Source: Saprospiraceae bacterium UBA2365 (GTDB lineage Bacteria; Bacteroidota; Bacteroidia; Chitinophagales; Saprospiraceae). Taken from it: DNA of 64,000 nucleotides. A model generated the notes under the pieces. The model searched no databases, had not been told where the DNA came from, and saw only the letters and a list, made by a program, of their open reading frames with translations. Below, one piece after another: positions 24,372-33,708 of this stretch. The stretch is from positions 1-64,000 of the forward strand of contig DDTL01000179.1 of NCBI GenBank assembly GCA_002344345.1, given 5' to 3'. The translations under genes and the position numbers were made by a program. Each line of letters starts with the position of its first letter. The stretch's first letter is position 1.

Positions 24372-26024
24372 TTGAATGTTTTGAACAAATTTTCCGATTA
24401 CCAATTATCTGATGCCCTCAGAAAAGCCATTGCAGAACTCGGTTTTGAAACTCCGACACCGGTACAGGATGCAGCCATCCCGACGCTGACAGGACAATCT
24501 TGCGATTTTATAGGTTTAGCTCAAACAGGAACTGGCAAAACTGCAGCATTTGGTATTCCATTATTGGAAAACATTGATGTGGATCAAAAAATCACCCAGG
24601 GTTTGATCCTGGCGCCCACAAGGGAACTGATTCAACAAACAGAGAATAACCTGATCCAGTTGGGCAAATATATGAAAGGGCTCAAAGTTTTTGCTGTTTA
24701 TGGAGGGACTAGCATAAGTAATCAGATAAAGTATTTCAGAGAAAATAATCCACACATCCTGTTGGCTACGCCGGGCAGGTTACTGGACCTGCTGAACCGG
24801 CATGTTGTAAACATTTCTACCATTCGTTGTCTGGTGCTGGATGAAGCGGATGAAATGCTTAATATGGGCTTTAAGGAAGACCTGGACATTATTTTCAAGA
24901 CACTGACTGTTCCTCATGCTACCTGGTTGTTTTCAGCAACATTTCCTGATGAAATCCGCAGAATAACCAAAGAATTCATGCACCAACCGGTAGAATTCAA
25001 GGTTGCAGAAGAAGATAAAGTCAACGTTGATATAGAACATCAGTTTCTGATCGTCAAAAGAGACAATAAAAAAGAATTGCTAAGGAAGATCCTGGATAAT
25101 AACGACGACAAAAGAGGCATTGTTTTTTGCAGGACAAAAATTGCTACCCAGGAATTGGCTGATGAATTGTCCGAAAAACTTTATCCGGTTGCTCCCATTC
25201 ATGGAGACATGTCGCAGTCTCAAAGAGATGCTGTGATGAAAAAATTCAAAAACTATCAGGTCAATTTTCTGATCGCAACAGATGTTGCAGCCCGGGGAAT
25301 TGACGTGAAGGAGCTCAATCTGATCATTCATTTTGATATGCCGGATGACATTTCATACTATACACACCGAAGTGGAAGAACAGGACGGGCAGGACATAAA
25401 GGTTTGTCGTTGATGTTTGTTGCCCAATCGAGGAAGAATATGATCCGGATACTCGAGAAAAAATTGAATATCAGGATCACAATGGCATCCATCCCAAGCG
25501 ATCTTGAAATTGCAAAAATGAGACTATCCAGGTGGGCCATGAACCTTGCACAAACAAAGGAAATGGACAATTTGCATGAAGATCTGTTCAGTTCAGTCTA
25601 TTTTCATTTTAAAAACCTCAATAAGGAGGAACTGATTGAAAAACTGGTGACGGATAAAATCAGGACTTTCAATATGCATGAGGCAGCTCTGAGAAAGTCC
25701 TTCAGGGAAGAGATTGTTTCTAATCCTGTTCCTTCTTTTAAAGAATCCAAAAAGCTTGGAAAATCTGAAAAGAAATTCAATAAGAACGAATGGATGAGCT
25801 ATTTTATCAATGTGGGTGTGATGGATGGAGTAGGGAAGAGGGATCTACTCACTTTTATTGCTGAACAAGGTGGTATTGACCCCAAATTGGTTCAGAATGT
25901 GTCTATCTCGAGAACTAACAGTACTTTTGATGTACATGTTTCGTGTTTAAAAAACATGACCAATAGATTTAAGGGATTGAAAATGGGCAGCAGGAAACTC
26001 AGGGTGAACAGGAATCAGAACTGA
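24372..26024 (+). CDS. DEAD-box RNA helicase with DbpA-type RNA-binding domain
   Basis: The 550-residue ATP-dependent RNA helicase has the Q motif TPTPVQDAAIP, Walker A AQTGTGKT (about 50-57), PTRELIQQ, TPGRLLDL, the DEAD box VLDEADEML (about 154-162), SAT, FCRTK, ATDVAARGIDV and HRSGRTGRAG. The last 75 residues (from INVGVMDGVGKRDLLTFI) are a DbpA/CsdA-type RNA-binding fold, so a role in ribosome assembly or RNA decay in the cold is likely. The start appears to be TTG: the first in-frame codons are TTG AAT GTT TTG, there is no in-frame ATG before the Q motif, and a stop lies at 24348-24350. The nearby ATG at 24376 is out of frame. No promoter box was found in the 59-bp gap, so it may be read through from the regulator. 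Confidence 0.92.
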   Translation: MNVLNKFSDYQLSDALRKAIAELGFETPTPVQDAAIPTLTGQSCDFIGLAQTGTGKTAAFGIPLLENIDVDQKITQGLILAPTRELIQQTENNLIQLGKYMKGLKVFAVYGGTSISNQIKYFRENNPHILLATPGRLLDLLNRHVVNISTIRCLVLDEADEMLNMGFKEDLDIIFKTLTVPHATWLFSATFPDEIRRITKEFMHQPVEFKVAEEDKVNVDIEHQFLIVKRDNKKELLRKILDNNDDKRGIVFCRTKIATQELADELSEKLYPVAPIHGDMSQSQRDAVMKKFKNYQVNFLIATDVAARGIDVKELNLIIHFDMPDDISYYTHRSGRTGRAGHKGLSLMFVAQSRKNMIRILEKKLNIRITMASIPSDLEIAKMRLSRWAMNLAQTKEMDNLHEDLFSSVYFHFKNLNKEELIEKLVTDKIRTFNMHEAALRKSFREEIVSNPVPSFKESKKLGKSEKKFNKNEWMSYFINVGVMDGVGKRDLLTFIAEQGGIDPKLVQNVSISRTNSTFDVHVSCLKNMTNRFKGLKMGSRKLRVNRNQN

Positions 26025-26469
26025 CCTCAAATCATGTTCATATTTTCGGGTTCTATTTAACATAATGTTTTTGCATCTTTTTTTTTATAAAAAAAGTATA
26101 CAGCCGAATTAAGAGAGGATTACTTAGTTTTTAGACTTTAGATCAAATAATATAGGCAGATCTGGGGAAGGATTAAGATAAATACATTTGTGTGGTGGAT
26201 TACAAGAATGAACAGCTTTTCAGGATATTCATATTTTCGAAATATTTTGAAAGTTGTTTTAAAAAATAAATAAAACTTGTTTGTTAAAATGTCTTGGTAT
26301 AATTATTTAAAAAGCATTGAATACTTTATGATTGTATCAGATAACCCGGCCATCATGATGGGTGGCGGAGGTTTTGATCATGCCAGATGCAAGTTTATTT
26401 CTATTTAACATAATATATATTATGGGCTGAAAAATCTACTTAAAGCTCTGATATAAAACAAAAGAACAA
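26025..26469. other. Gap with a 16-bp direct repeat flanking a 332-bp segment
   Basis: TTCTATTTAACATAAT occurs at 26051-26066 and again at 26399-26414. The segment between carries a TACATTTG promoter-like box (26183-26190), an ATG-started frame of 21 codons (26208-26273) and a frame of 39 codons (26289-26408). Neither frame resembles a known protein. The stretch near 26345-26375 is markedly more GC-rich than its surroundings. The direct repeats could mark the ends of an insertion, but this is inference. Confidence 0.4.
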
Positions 26470-27774
26470 ATGGATACAGTAGCAATAGTTGGAAGACCGA
26501 ATGTGGGTAAATCTACACTTTTCAATCGTTTGGCCGGACAAAGAATAGCCATTACAGACGATGAGAGCGGAGTCACACGTGACCGGATTTACAGTACTTC
26601 GGACTGGAATGGGAAAAAATTCAATATCATTGATACTGGTGGATTTGTCAGGGATTCGGATGAAATTTTTGAAACTGCCATCAGAAAACAGGTTCAGATA
26701 GCCATAGAGGAATCTCAAATCATCATTTTTTTGGTGGACGTTCTGACAGGCATCACAGACTATGATGAGAATATTGCCAATATGCTTCGTAAATCAACCA
26801 AACCCGTGATCCTGGTAGTAAATAAAGTAGATAATTTTCAAAGAATGCTGGCGGCCAATGAATTCTGGTCAATGGGATTTGATGAAACCATCTTTATTTC
26901 TTCCATCAATGGCAGTGGCACAGGTGAATTACTGGATGCCATCACTTCAAAGTTAAACGATCATCCGGAAGATGACAAGTATCAATCTATACCAAAACTG
27001 GCTATCGTCGGACAACCAAATGTCGGAAAATCCTCTCTTGTAAATGTTTTGCTGGGTGATGAAAGAAATATTGTCACTGACATAGCAGGCACCACAAGAG
27101 ACACTATCCATTCTTACTATAATAAATTCGGGATAGAGTTTTTATTGGTTGATACAGCAGGAATTCGCAAAAAAAATAAAGTTCATGAAGACCTGGAATT
27201 CTACTCAGTCATGCGTGCAGTTAAAGCAATAGATGAAGCGGATGTGTGTATGTTAATGATTGATGCCACATTAGGATTGGAATCTCAGGATATGAGTATA
27301 CTGGATCTGATCGTAGCTCGCAGAAAAGGTATATTGATTCTGGTCAATAAATGGGATCTTGTGGATAAAGAAACGAATACAGCGAAGGAGTATGAAGCAA
27401 GGATCAAATCAAAATTGGCACCATTCGATGACATTCCGATAATTTTCATTTCAGCCCTGGAAAAACAAAGGATCTTCAAGGTTGTGGAAGAAGCAAAAGC
27501 TGTGTATGAAAGACGGAGCCAGAAAATTAAAACATCACGTTTGAATGAAGTGATGCTTGAAGCTATTGAAAGAGTATCTCCTCCGGCTTACAGGGGAAAT
27601 TTTATCAAAATCAAATATGTAACTCAAATTGAAAAAGCCTATCCCGTAATTGCGTTTTTTTGCAACTATCCGGAAGAGATCAAACCGAGTTATAAAAATT
27701 ATCTTATGAACCAGATCCGTAAGAATTTCGATTTCAGAGGAGTTCCCATTTCGCTTGTATTTAAAAAGAAATAG
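26470..27774 (+). CDS. der: Ribosome assembly GTPase Der (EngA)
   Basis: Der is the double-GTPase needed for 50S ribosome assembly. The 434-residue protein has two tandem G domains. The first has GRPNVGKST (8-16), DTGGF and VNKVD. The second has GQPNVGKSS (about 179-187), DTAGIRKK and VNKWD. A C-terminal KH-like domain follows (IKIKYVTQIEKAYPVIAFFC and FRGVPISLVFKKK). Length and order match the family. rfbC starts 10 bp after its stop, followed by rfbD, so the three are probably one transcript even though their functions are unrelated. The 445-bp upstream gap holds a 16-bp direct repeat but no clear promoter box. Confidence 0.96.
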   Translation: MDTVAIVGRPNVGKSTLFNRLAGQRIAITDDESGVTRDRIYSTSDWNGKKFNIIDTGGFVRDSDEIFETAIRKQVQIAIEESQIIIFLVDVLTGITDYDENIANMLRKSTKPVILVVNKVDNFQRMLAANEFWSMGFDETIFISSINGSGTGELLDAITSKLNDHPEDDKYQSIPKLAIVGQPNVGKSSLVNVLLGDERNIVTDIAGTTRDTIHSYYNKFGIEFLLVDTAGIRKKNKVHEDLEFYSVMRAVKAIDEADVCMLMIDATLGLESQDMSILDLIVARRKGILILVNKWDLVDKETNTAKEYEARIKSKLAPFDDIPIIFISALEKQRIFKVVEEAKAVYERRSQKIKTSRLNEVMLEAIERVSPPAYRGNFIKIKYVTQIEKAYPVIAFFCNYPEEIKPSYKNYLMNQIRKNFDFRGVPISLVFKKK

Positions 27775-27784
27775 TCTGTGGTAA

Positions 27785-28336
27785 ATGAAAGTTGAAAAAA
27801 CAGCATTTGAAGGTTTGTTTGTATTCAAACCAAATGTTTTCGGAGATTCAAGAGGATATTTTTTTGAAAGTTTTAACCATCGGTTATTCAATGAATTGAC
27901 AGGCAATAGCATCGATTTTATCCAGGATAATGAATCGATGTCCGGCTATGGTGTCATCCGAGGTTTACATTATCAGTTGCCTCCATTTGGACAATCAAAA
28001 CTGGTTCGGGTGATCTCAGGTGTTGTTCTGGATATAGCGCTGGATCTAAGACCTGGTTCTGAAACATTCGGGCAGCACTTTTCGATTTTGCTGGATGCAG
28101 AAAATAAAGTTCAGGTTTTAATTCCCAAAGGGTTTGCTCATGGGTATTCCGTTTTAAGTGAAACAGCCGTTTTTGCATATAAATGTGATGCTTATTACAA
28201 TAAATCATCAGAAACAGGCATTTTATTCAATGACAGTGACTTGAACATCGACTGGAAAATACCTGAGGATAAGCGGATCATTTCAGAAAAAGACCTTCAT
28301 CAAAGGTCCTTTAAGGATCACTTTCCATACATTTAG
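27785..28336 (+). CDS. rfbC: dTDP-4-dehydrorhamnose 3,5-epimerase
   Basis: RfbC epimerises C3 and C5 of dTDP-4-keto-6-deoxyglucose on the way to dTDP-L-rhamnose, a precursor of surface polysaccharide. The 183-residue cupin-fold protein has FGDSRGYFFESFN near the N-terminus, the catalytic His in GVIRGLHYQLPP, the segment SKLVRVISG, and VLIPKGFAHGYSVLSE. Length and motifs match the family. It starts 10 bp after der and is followed by rfbD after 22 bp. The rfbA and rfbB partners are not in the window, so the pathway is split or the other genes lie elsewhere. Confidence 0.95.
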   Translation: MKVEKTAFEGLFVFKPNVFGDSRGYFFESFNHRLFNELTGNSIDFIQDNESMSGYGVIRGLHYQLPPFGQSKLVRVISGVVLDIALDLRPGSETFGQHFSILLDAENKVQVLIPKGFAHGYSVLSETAVFAYKCDAYYNKSSETGILFNDSDLNIDWKIPEDKRIISEKDLHQRSFKDHFPYI

Positions 28337-28358
28337 GTTATAAATTCTGTATGTGAAA

Positions 28359-29234
28359 ATGAAAAATGTGAGAATTCTGTTAACCGGAGCAAAAGGACAA
28401 TTGGGTCAAAGCATTACTAATCGATGGAAAAACAATCTTCAGATTGAATTATTAGCCACGGATATAGAAGAATTGGATATATGTGATCCGATTGCTTTAC
28501 AACAAGAATTTTCAAAGTTCAAACCCGACTTTTGCTTGAATGGAGCTGCTTATACAGCAGTGGATAAAGCTGAAATTGAACAGGAAAAAGCTATGGCCAT
28601 CAACGCACAGGCGGTTAAGAATCTTTGTATTGCCTGTAAGGAACACAATACTACCCTACTCCATATCTCTTCGGATTATGTATATGATAGTTGGCCTGTA
28701 AAATTGTTGACCGAATCGGCTCCTACCCGGCCGAAAAGCATTTATGGCCAATCAAAACTCTTAGGTGATCAATTGATAATCAATCAATTGGTTAAGTATT
28801 ATATATTCAGAACCAGTTGGCTATACTCTGAATATGGCAATAATTTTGTCAAAACCATACTCCGGCTTTCTCAGTCACGACCTGAAATTCAGGTTGTGGA
28901 TGATCAATTCGGGAGTCCTACTTATGCCGGAGACCTGGCTGAAGCGCTCAAATATCTGGTTTTAGCCCAAAAAGCCCATCACGTTCCGCCATTTGGCGTA
29001 TATAACTTCAGCAATGATGGTTTTACCAATTGGTTTGATTTTGCATGTAACATTCTTGAATTTGCTGGAAAATCAGGATTCCCTTTAAAAAGGATCAGCA
29101 CGAAGTCATTCGGATCACCTGCTCCGCGACCTTATAACAGTAAAATGAGTAAGAAAAAATTCCTTCAACATTTCAATTTTCCTTTAAAAGATTGGAAAGT
29201 AAGTCTACGGGAATGCATTGATTCACTGACTTAA
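28359..29234 (+). CDS. rfbD: dTDP-4-dehydrorhamnose reductase
   Basis: RfbD reduces dTDP-4-keto-L-rhamnose to dTDP-L-rhamnose with NAD(P)H. The 291-residue short-chain reductase has the nucleotide-binding TGAKGQLGQ near residue 8, NGAAYTAVDKAEIE, SSDYVYD, and the catalytic YGQSK, followed by FRTSWLYSEYGNNFVKTIL. The ATG at 28359 is preferred; a GTG start two codons earlier (28353) is also possible. It is the last gene of the der-rfbC-rfbD group. The next gene has its own promoter box. Confidence 0.94.
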   Translation: MKNVRILLTGAKGQLGQSITNRWKNNLQIELLATDIEELDICDPIALQQEFSKFKPDFCLNGAAYTAVDKAEIEQEKAMAINAQAVKNLCIACKEHNTTLLHISSDYVYDSWPVKLLTESAPTRPKSIYGQSKLLGDQLIINQLVKYYIFRTSWLYSEYGNNFVKTILRLSQSRPEIQVVDDQFGSPTYAGDLAEALKYLVLAQKAHHVPPFGVYNFSNDGFTNWFDFACNILEFAGKSGFPLKRISTKSFGSPAPRPYNSKMSKKKFLQHFNFPLKDWKVSLRECIDSLT

Positions 29235-29275
29235 AAACATTCCCACCTTAAGTGCTGTTTTAATATAATTAGGCA

Positions 29276-29283
29276 TACATTTG
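29276..29283 (+). promoter_or_regulatory. -7 box upstream of the CHU_C surface protein gene
   Basis: TACATTTG matches TAnnTTTG. It lies 136 bp before the ATG at 29420, which would give an unusually long leader for this window. Confidence 0.4.
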
Positions 29284-29419
29284 TAAGAAAAAGAATATGT
29301 CAATAACTTTATGAATTGATAACAGCTTTTATCAATTTTTTTTAAGTAGCTTCTTGATAATTCAGGAAGAAAACAGGGAGAAAAATGGCTTAATTCTTGA
29401 GAAAATACAGCGGATTCAG

Positions 29420-32137
29420 ATGAGATTCATCAACTTCATAATCAAACTATTATTCGGATTTTTGCTATTGATCATGCAGTTTACCCCGATTTTTGCTACC
29501 CACAATCGCGCAGGCGAGGTTACATTTGAACAACTTGGACCTTTGACCATCAGGGCAACAGTTACCACTTATACAATGACGAGTTCAGTCGCTGCAGACC
29601 GGGACAGTATTGAGATTTTTTGGGGTGATGGTTCAAGTACGATGGCCACGAGGGCAAATGGTTGGGGCGATCCGCAACCCAACGACGTGAAAATCAATTA
29701 TTATATAGCTACCCATACCTATTCGGGACGAGCTACCTATACCATATCCATGTATGATCCCAACCGGATTGCCGGTATACTCAATGTAAACTATCCTGAC
29801 AGTGCCAATGTTCCATTTTACCTTGAAACGACTTTCAGTTTTTTAAATACACAGTTTTTAGGTGACAATAACTCCGTAAGATTGCTTGCTCCCCCGATTG
29901 ATTTTGGTTGCGTCGGGCAGGTTTTCAGGCACAATCCAAATGCATTCGATATAGATGGCGACAGTCTGAGTTATGCATTGATCATACCGCTGCAACAAAT
30001 GAATACCATCGTGCCTGACTACAGATATCCGGATCAGATCGGTGCAGGGCCGCACAATCTTTTCACCCTGGATCGCAAAAATGGTGACATCATTTGGAAT
30101 GCCCCCATGGTTGCAGGTGATTACAATATCGCTTTCCGGGTCAATGAATACCGTCAGGGTATACTTATTTCCAGCACGATCCGGGATATGCAGATACTCA
30201 TCAGAGATCAATGTCAGAATCAAAATCCAGACATTGAAGTCATTGAGGAGATTTGCGTTTTTGCCGGCGAAATCGTGGAGACAAAAGTGAATATTTCAGA
30301 CGCTGACCCGGATCAGATGCTTCAACTTAGCGCGTCAGGTGCCCCATTCATTTCAGCTAAAAACAAAGCTACACTAACCAATAAAGATGTATTTCTTTTC
30401 CCTCCCTATTCCGCAATTTTTTCCTGGGAAACCAGTTGTGAAGATGTATCCGAGCAGTATTATCAGATTATTTTCAAAGTAACTGACAACGGATTCAGCG
30501 ATACCACAGGATTGACCAATTTAAAGGCACTCAGGATCAAAGTCGTGGCTCCCCCACCCCAAAACACAGCTGCTGATCCGGTGGATGATCACATGATAAT
30601 AAATTGGGATTATCCTTATTTGTGCTCCTTTACAGACAATGAATATTTTCGCGGGTTTTCAGTTTGGAGGCGGACAGGCTCTGCAAGTATGTATCAGGAC
30701 AGTTGTTCAACCGGTATTGACCCGAATCTCTATCAAAAAATTGTTTTTCTGACAAATGAAAACGATGCAATTCATTATTTTTATGAAGATTTTGAGGTTG
30801 AAAAGGAATTAAACTATTGCTACCGGATCCTTCCCGAATTTGCACGAAAGACCATGGATGGCTTTCCATACAATCCTGTGTCAGGTCAGGCAAGCAATGA
30901 AACATGCAATTTCATACCATCCAAAGCACCTCTGATCACCAAGGTAAGTGTATTAGAGACATCGGACGTTGAGGGCAGGATTGCAATCAACTGGCAAATG
31001 GTTGATCCTGAATTATTTGATACCATTAAATTCCCGGGTCCATACACCATGCGCCTTAAAACTTCAGGAAATGGAACAGATTTTTTCCAGGTTGACCAGG
31101 CCGTATATTCCGGTGAAACATATAAAGATATAATAGCAGATACAAGCTTCATCCATGAAAAATTGAATACGATAGCCAGTCCTCAGCATTATACGATCAG
31201 CATGTATTTTTCCGAACAGGAAATGCCTCTGGGTTCAGCTCCCAAAGCATCAACTGTTTTTATCACTCCCGAAGCGATCCAGGGAAAAAATCGAATCAAA
31301 TTCAATTCAGAGGTTCCATGGCACAATTCATCCTATATGATTTATCGGAAGACAGAAGATGAGGATCAATTTTCACTGATCGGGACTTCCACAACCAACT
31401 CATTTGATGATTTTGATATTGAAAATGAAAAACTGTATTGTTACTATGTCATTTCTAAAGGCAATTACAGCTTTTTGGAAGAAAAAATTATTTCAAATCA
31501 ATCCCAAATCGCTTGCATAGAGGCTATTGATTTCATTCCAATTTGTGCACCACTATTAACAGTCACCAACGATTGCGAGAATGCACCGGACTGGATCCCC
31601 GGTGACGAATTGTTTAACAATTTATCCTGGGATTTTCCTGATTGCCCGGAAAGAATATCTGAGGTCAGCGGATACCAGATTTATTTTGGGGCAGACGCCG
31701 ATCATTTGGGGTTGACACAGACGGTGGAGGGATCCGACATAAGGGAATATAAGCATCAGGGAAACAATGGATTACAAGGTTGTTATGCCGTGTTCGGATT
31801 AGACCAATATGGTAATCCCGGTATGCAGTCGAATGTGATATGTATGCAAAATTGTCCGGTATATGAATTGCCAAATGTATTCACTCCCAATGGCGACCAT
31901 GTGCATGACATTTTTGTTCCAAGGTTTTTCAGGCATATTCAATCTTTCAATATCCAGATTTTCAACCAATGGGGCCAACTGGTATTTGAAACGGACGATC
32001 CACAGATCAACTGGGATGGTTCAAACAAGAGAGGAAAATCTCTCGCTTCCGGAGTTTACTTTTATGTCTGTTCGTTAAGTGCCGGTCCTCCCCTTAATGA
32101 CATAAAGCTTTCAGGAAATATCCATCTTTTCCGGTAA
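29420..32137 (+). CDS. Large secreted surface protein with gliding motility-associated (CHU_C) C-terminal domain
   Basis: The 905-residue protein has a signal peptide (MRFINFIIKLLFGFLLLIMQ to IFA). The mature part starts THNRAGEVTFEQLG, an opening common in very large Bacteroidota surface proteins, and continues through Ig/PKD-like modules (DSIEIFWGDGSS, NAFDIDGDSLSYALI) and fibronectin-like modules. The last 90 residues are the CHU_C / T9SS type B sorting domain (NVFTPNGDHVHDIFVP, FNQWGQLVFETDD, GVYFYVCSL), which sends cargo through the type IX system. The start at 29420 is the first ATG before the signal peptide; an upstream TTG at 29354 adds 22 residues that do not look like a signal. No enzyme domain is seen, so adhesion or a structural role is inferred. 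Confidence 0.88.
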   Translation: MRFINFIIKLLFGFLLLIMQFTPIFATHNRAGEVTFEQLGPLTIRATVTTYTMTSSVAADRDSIEIFWGDGSSTMATRANGWGDPQPNDVKINYYIATHTYSGRATYTISMYDPNRIAGILNVNYPDSANVPFYLETTFSFLNTQFLGDNNSVRLLAPPIDFGCVGQVFRHNPNAFDIDGDSLSYALIIPLQQMNTIVPDYRYPDQIGAGPHNLFTLDRKNGDIIWNAPMVAGDYNIAFRVNEYRQGILISSTIRDMQILIRDQCQNQNPDIEVIEEICVFAGEIVETKVNISDADPDQMLQLSASGAPFISAKNKATLTNKDVFLFPPYSAIFSWETSCEDVSEQYYQIIFKVTDNGFSDTTGLTNLKALRIKVVAPPPQNTAADPVDDHMIINWDYPYLCSFTDNEYFRGFSVWRRTGSASMYQDSCSTGIDPNLYQKIVFLTNENDAIHYFYEDFEVEKELNYCYRILPEFARKTMDGFPYNPVSGQASNETCNFIPSKAPLITKVSVLETSDVEGRIAINWQMVDPELFDTIKFPGPYTMRLKTSGNGTDFFQVDQAVYSGETYKDIIADTSFIHEKLNTIASPQHYTISMYFSEQEMPLGSAPKASTVFITPEAIQGKNRIKFNSEVPWHNSSYMIYRKTEDEDQFSLIGTSTTNSFDDFDIENEKLYCYYVISKGNYSFLEEKIISNQSQIACIEAIDFIPICAPLLTVTNDCENAPDWIPGDELFNNLSWDFPDCPERISEVSGYQIYFGADADHLGLTQTVEGSDIREYKHQGNNGLQGCYAVFGLDQYGNPGMQSNVICMQNCPVYELPNVFTPNGDHVHDIFVPRFFRHIQSFNIQIFNQWGQLVFETDDPQINWDGSNKRGKSLASGVYFYVCSLSAGPPLNDIKLSGNIHLFR

Positions 32138-32223
32138 AAAACCAGGATCTAATGCTTTTAAATAATTCAAACGTTCAATACTAACAGTCACGGTCATATC
32201 CATTTACAAAGGTATGGAGATTG

Positions 32224-32607
32224 TTAACGGTGCTGATCGAATAAAATCTGATTCCCATCCGGATCAGTAACGGTAAAATATGCAGGTCCCTGATTGTTCT
32301 CGTCCATTAATGGAGTGATTTCCATTTCATTCGATTTCAGATGTTGGTAAATTTTTCTGATATCATCGAATTCATCCATTTCACTTGCATTTTGATCCCA
32401 GCCGGGGTTAAATGTCATCATATTATTGTCGAACATACCCTGAAACAGCCCGATCAAAGTTGATCCATTTTTTAAGATCAGCCAGTTTTGTTCAATATTC
32501 CCGCCAAAAACAATAAATCCCAAAGTCTCATAAAATGCTTTGGAGGCATGGATATCTTTTACATTCAGGCTTAAGGAAAACGCACCAAGTTTTAAATTAT
32601 CAGACAT
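32224..32607 (-). CDS. VOC (glyoxalase/bleomycin-resistance) superfamily protein
   Basis: The 127-residue cytoplasmic protein is a single VOC module pair with LGAFSLSLNVKDIHASKAFY, ETLGFIVFGG, WLILKNGSTLIGLFQG and a C-terminal FTVTDPDGNQILFDQ. VOC proteins hold a metal in a beta-alpha-beta-beta-beta fold and include glyoxalases, dioxygenases and antibiotic-binding proteins, and the subgroup cannot be set from this sequence. It lies 23 bp downstream of the FMN reductase gene on the same strand, so the two may share a transcript. Confidence 0.85.
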   Translation of the reverse strand: MSDNLKLGAFSLSLNVKDIHASKAFYETLGFIVFGGNIEQNWLILKNGSTLIGLFQGMFDNNMMTFNPGWDQNASEMDEFDDIRKIYQHLKSNEMEITPLMDENNQGPAYFTVTDPDGNQILFDQHR

Positions 32608-32630
32608 ACACTTTGTTTAAAAATTATAAA

Positions 32631-33173
32631 TTAATAAAACAGGAATTCCTTTGCATGGTTTTCAAGCAGTGATATAGTTTTTGGATCGGTCAATTCTGAA
32701 TTTTCATCCAACAGATTGCCTATTTGTCTTAGCGCTGGTTTGGAATAGAAAACATGCATATTGAGGTATTGTAAAACAGTGGTTAACTGATCCATACCCA
32801 GCCAATTACCAGCCCTACCTGAACTTATTCCGATCAATGTCACTTTTTTGTTTCTAAAAGTAAGATCAGGCTCATTCACGGAAAGGGCATCCAATAAGAC
32901 TTTAAGAGCTCCGGGATAACTGCCATTATATTCGGGTGAAATCACAACCCATTTTTTTGCTGGAATAAATAATTTTTTTTGGGCATCATTTAGCAACTGA
33001 CTTTGCCCTGATGTTTCATACATTTCAGTATGGAGCAAACCTTCCTGGAAATCCTCCAGCAAAAACAACTCTATTGTTTCTGTTGTCTGTTTCTGCAGCA
33101 ATTTCTGGTAATGTCGAGCTATTTTAGAAGTGAGACTACCCGGTCTGTTTGTTCCTGAAATTATCAATATCAT
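32631..33173 (-). CDS. NADPH-dependent FMN reductase
   Basis: The 180-residue flavodoxin-fold protein starts MILIISGTNRPGSLTSKIA, the FMN phosphate loop. SPEYNGSYPGALKVLLDAL is the family signature near residue 80, and VTLIGISSGRAGNWLGMDQL follows. Such proteins reduce FMN, quinones or azo compounds with NADPH in the cytoplasm. Length agrees with the family. A -7 box on the minus strand at 33196-33203 gives it a promoter, and the VOC gene follows 23 bp downstream. Confidence 0.9.
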   Translation of the reverse strand: MILIISGTNRPGSLTSKIARHYQKLLQKQTTETIELFLLEDFQEGLLHTEMYETSGQSQLLNDAQKKLFIPAKKWVVISPEYNGSYPGALKVLLDALSVNEPDLTFRNKKVTLIGISSGRAGNWLGMDQLTTVLQYLNMHVFYSKPALRQIGNLLDENSELTDPKTISLLENHAKEFLFY

Positions 33174-33195
33174 AACTATAAAACCAACTTTTTTG

Positions 33196-33203
33196 CAAAG
33201 TTA
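33196..33203 (-). promoter_or_regulatory. -7 box for the FMN reductase gene
   Basis: On the minus strand this reads TAACTTTG, matching TAnnTTTG, and lies 23 bp before the ATG at 33173. Confidence 0.5.
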
Positions 33204-33272
33204 AAAATAAAAGAATGCCTGTATGTTAAAATGGGTTTGTCAATAAAAATTTATCAGCTAATCTTGAATATT

Positions 33273-33485
33273 GAGTCTGCTCCGAAAAGTCCGATTTGTT
33301 GATTTTCAATCGTTTTTTGCCCACCAACTGACGTCTAAAATTAGCACAAGACTAAAGAGAAACGATTGAATTTCAATAAATTAAAAGTTTTCTTTTAGGC
33401 TTACACTGACTGAAAACGTCAGTGTACGTACTGACTAAAAACGTCAGTAGGGATTTAGGGGGCAAAGACTTTTCGTAACAGTCTC
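33273..33485. mobile_element. MITE-like element, full copy 3, inverted orientation with two extra hairpins
   Basis: The element begins GAGTCTGCTCCGAAAAGTC and ends GACTTTTCGTAACAGTCTC. It is reversed relative to copies 1 and 2. At 213 bp it is about 48 bp longer, because it contains two small tandem hairpins: ACACTGAC/GTCAGTGT (33403-33425) and TACTGAC/GTCAGTA (33429-33449). These reuse the ACGTCAGT motif found at the centre of the family. It lies in a 535-bp gap with no gene. Confidence 0.8.
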
Positions 33486-33671
33486 AAAATTTTATTTTTT
33501 TCCATTTACTCTCATCCGGCTGATGGCTTAGACCATTCAACGATAACAATTAAAGCTACACCCGAAAAATAAAATCGCTTGGCAAAGTTGAATGCGAACT
33601 TGATACAATCTGTTAAATTCCTGACTCAATTACCTGAATAAATCTTCTACTCAATAAAACCAAAAAGACAT

Positions 33672-33679
33672 TATATTTG
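33672..33679 (+). promoter_or_regulatory. -7 box for the DUF2237 gene
   Basis: TATATTTG matches TAnnTTTG and lies 29 bp before the ATG at 33709. Confidence 0.5.
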
Positions 33680-33708
33680 TTAAAGTTGCGTTCCAAAAAA
33701 ATTGAAAA

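Noticed and set aside
26289..26408. A 39-codon frame with a GC-rich middle
   Set aside because: No ribosome-binding or family evidence; kept only as part of the direct-repeat segment.
32203..32210. Minus-strand TACCTTTG promoter-like box
   Set aside because: There is no gene downstream in that direction; it would only produce RNA antisense to the CHU_C gene, and single boxes occur by chance.
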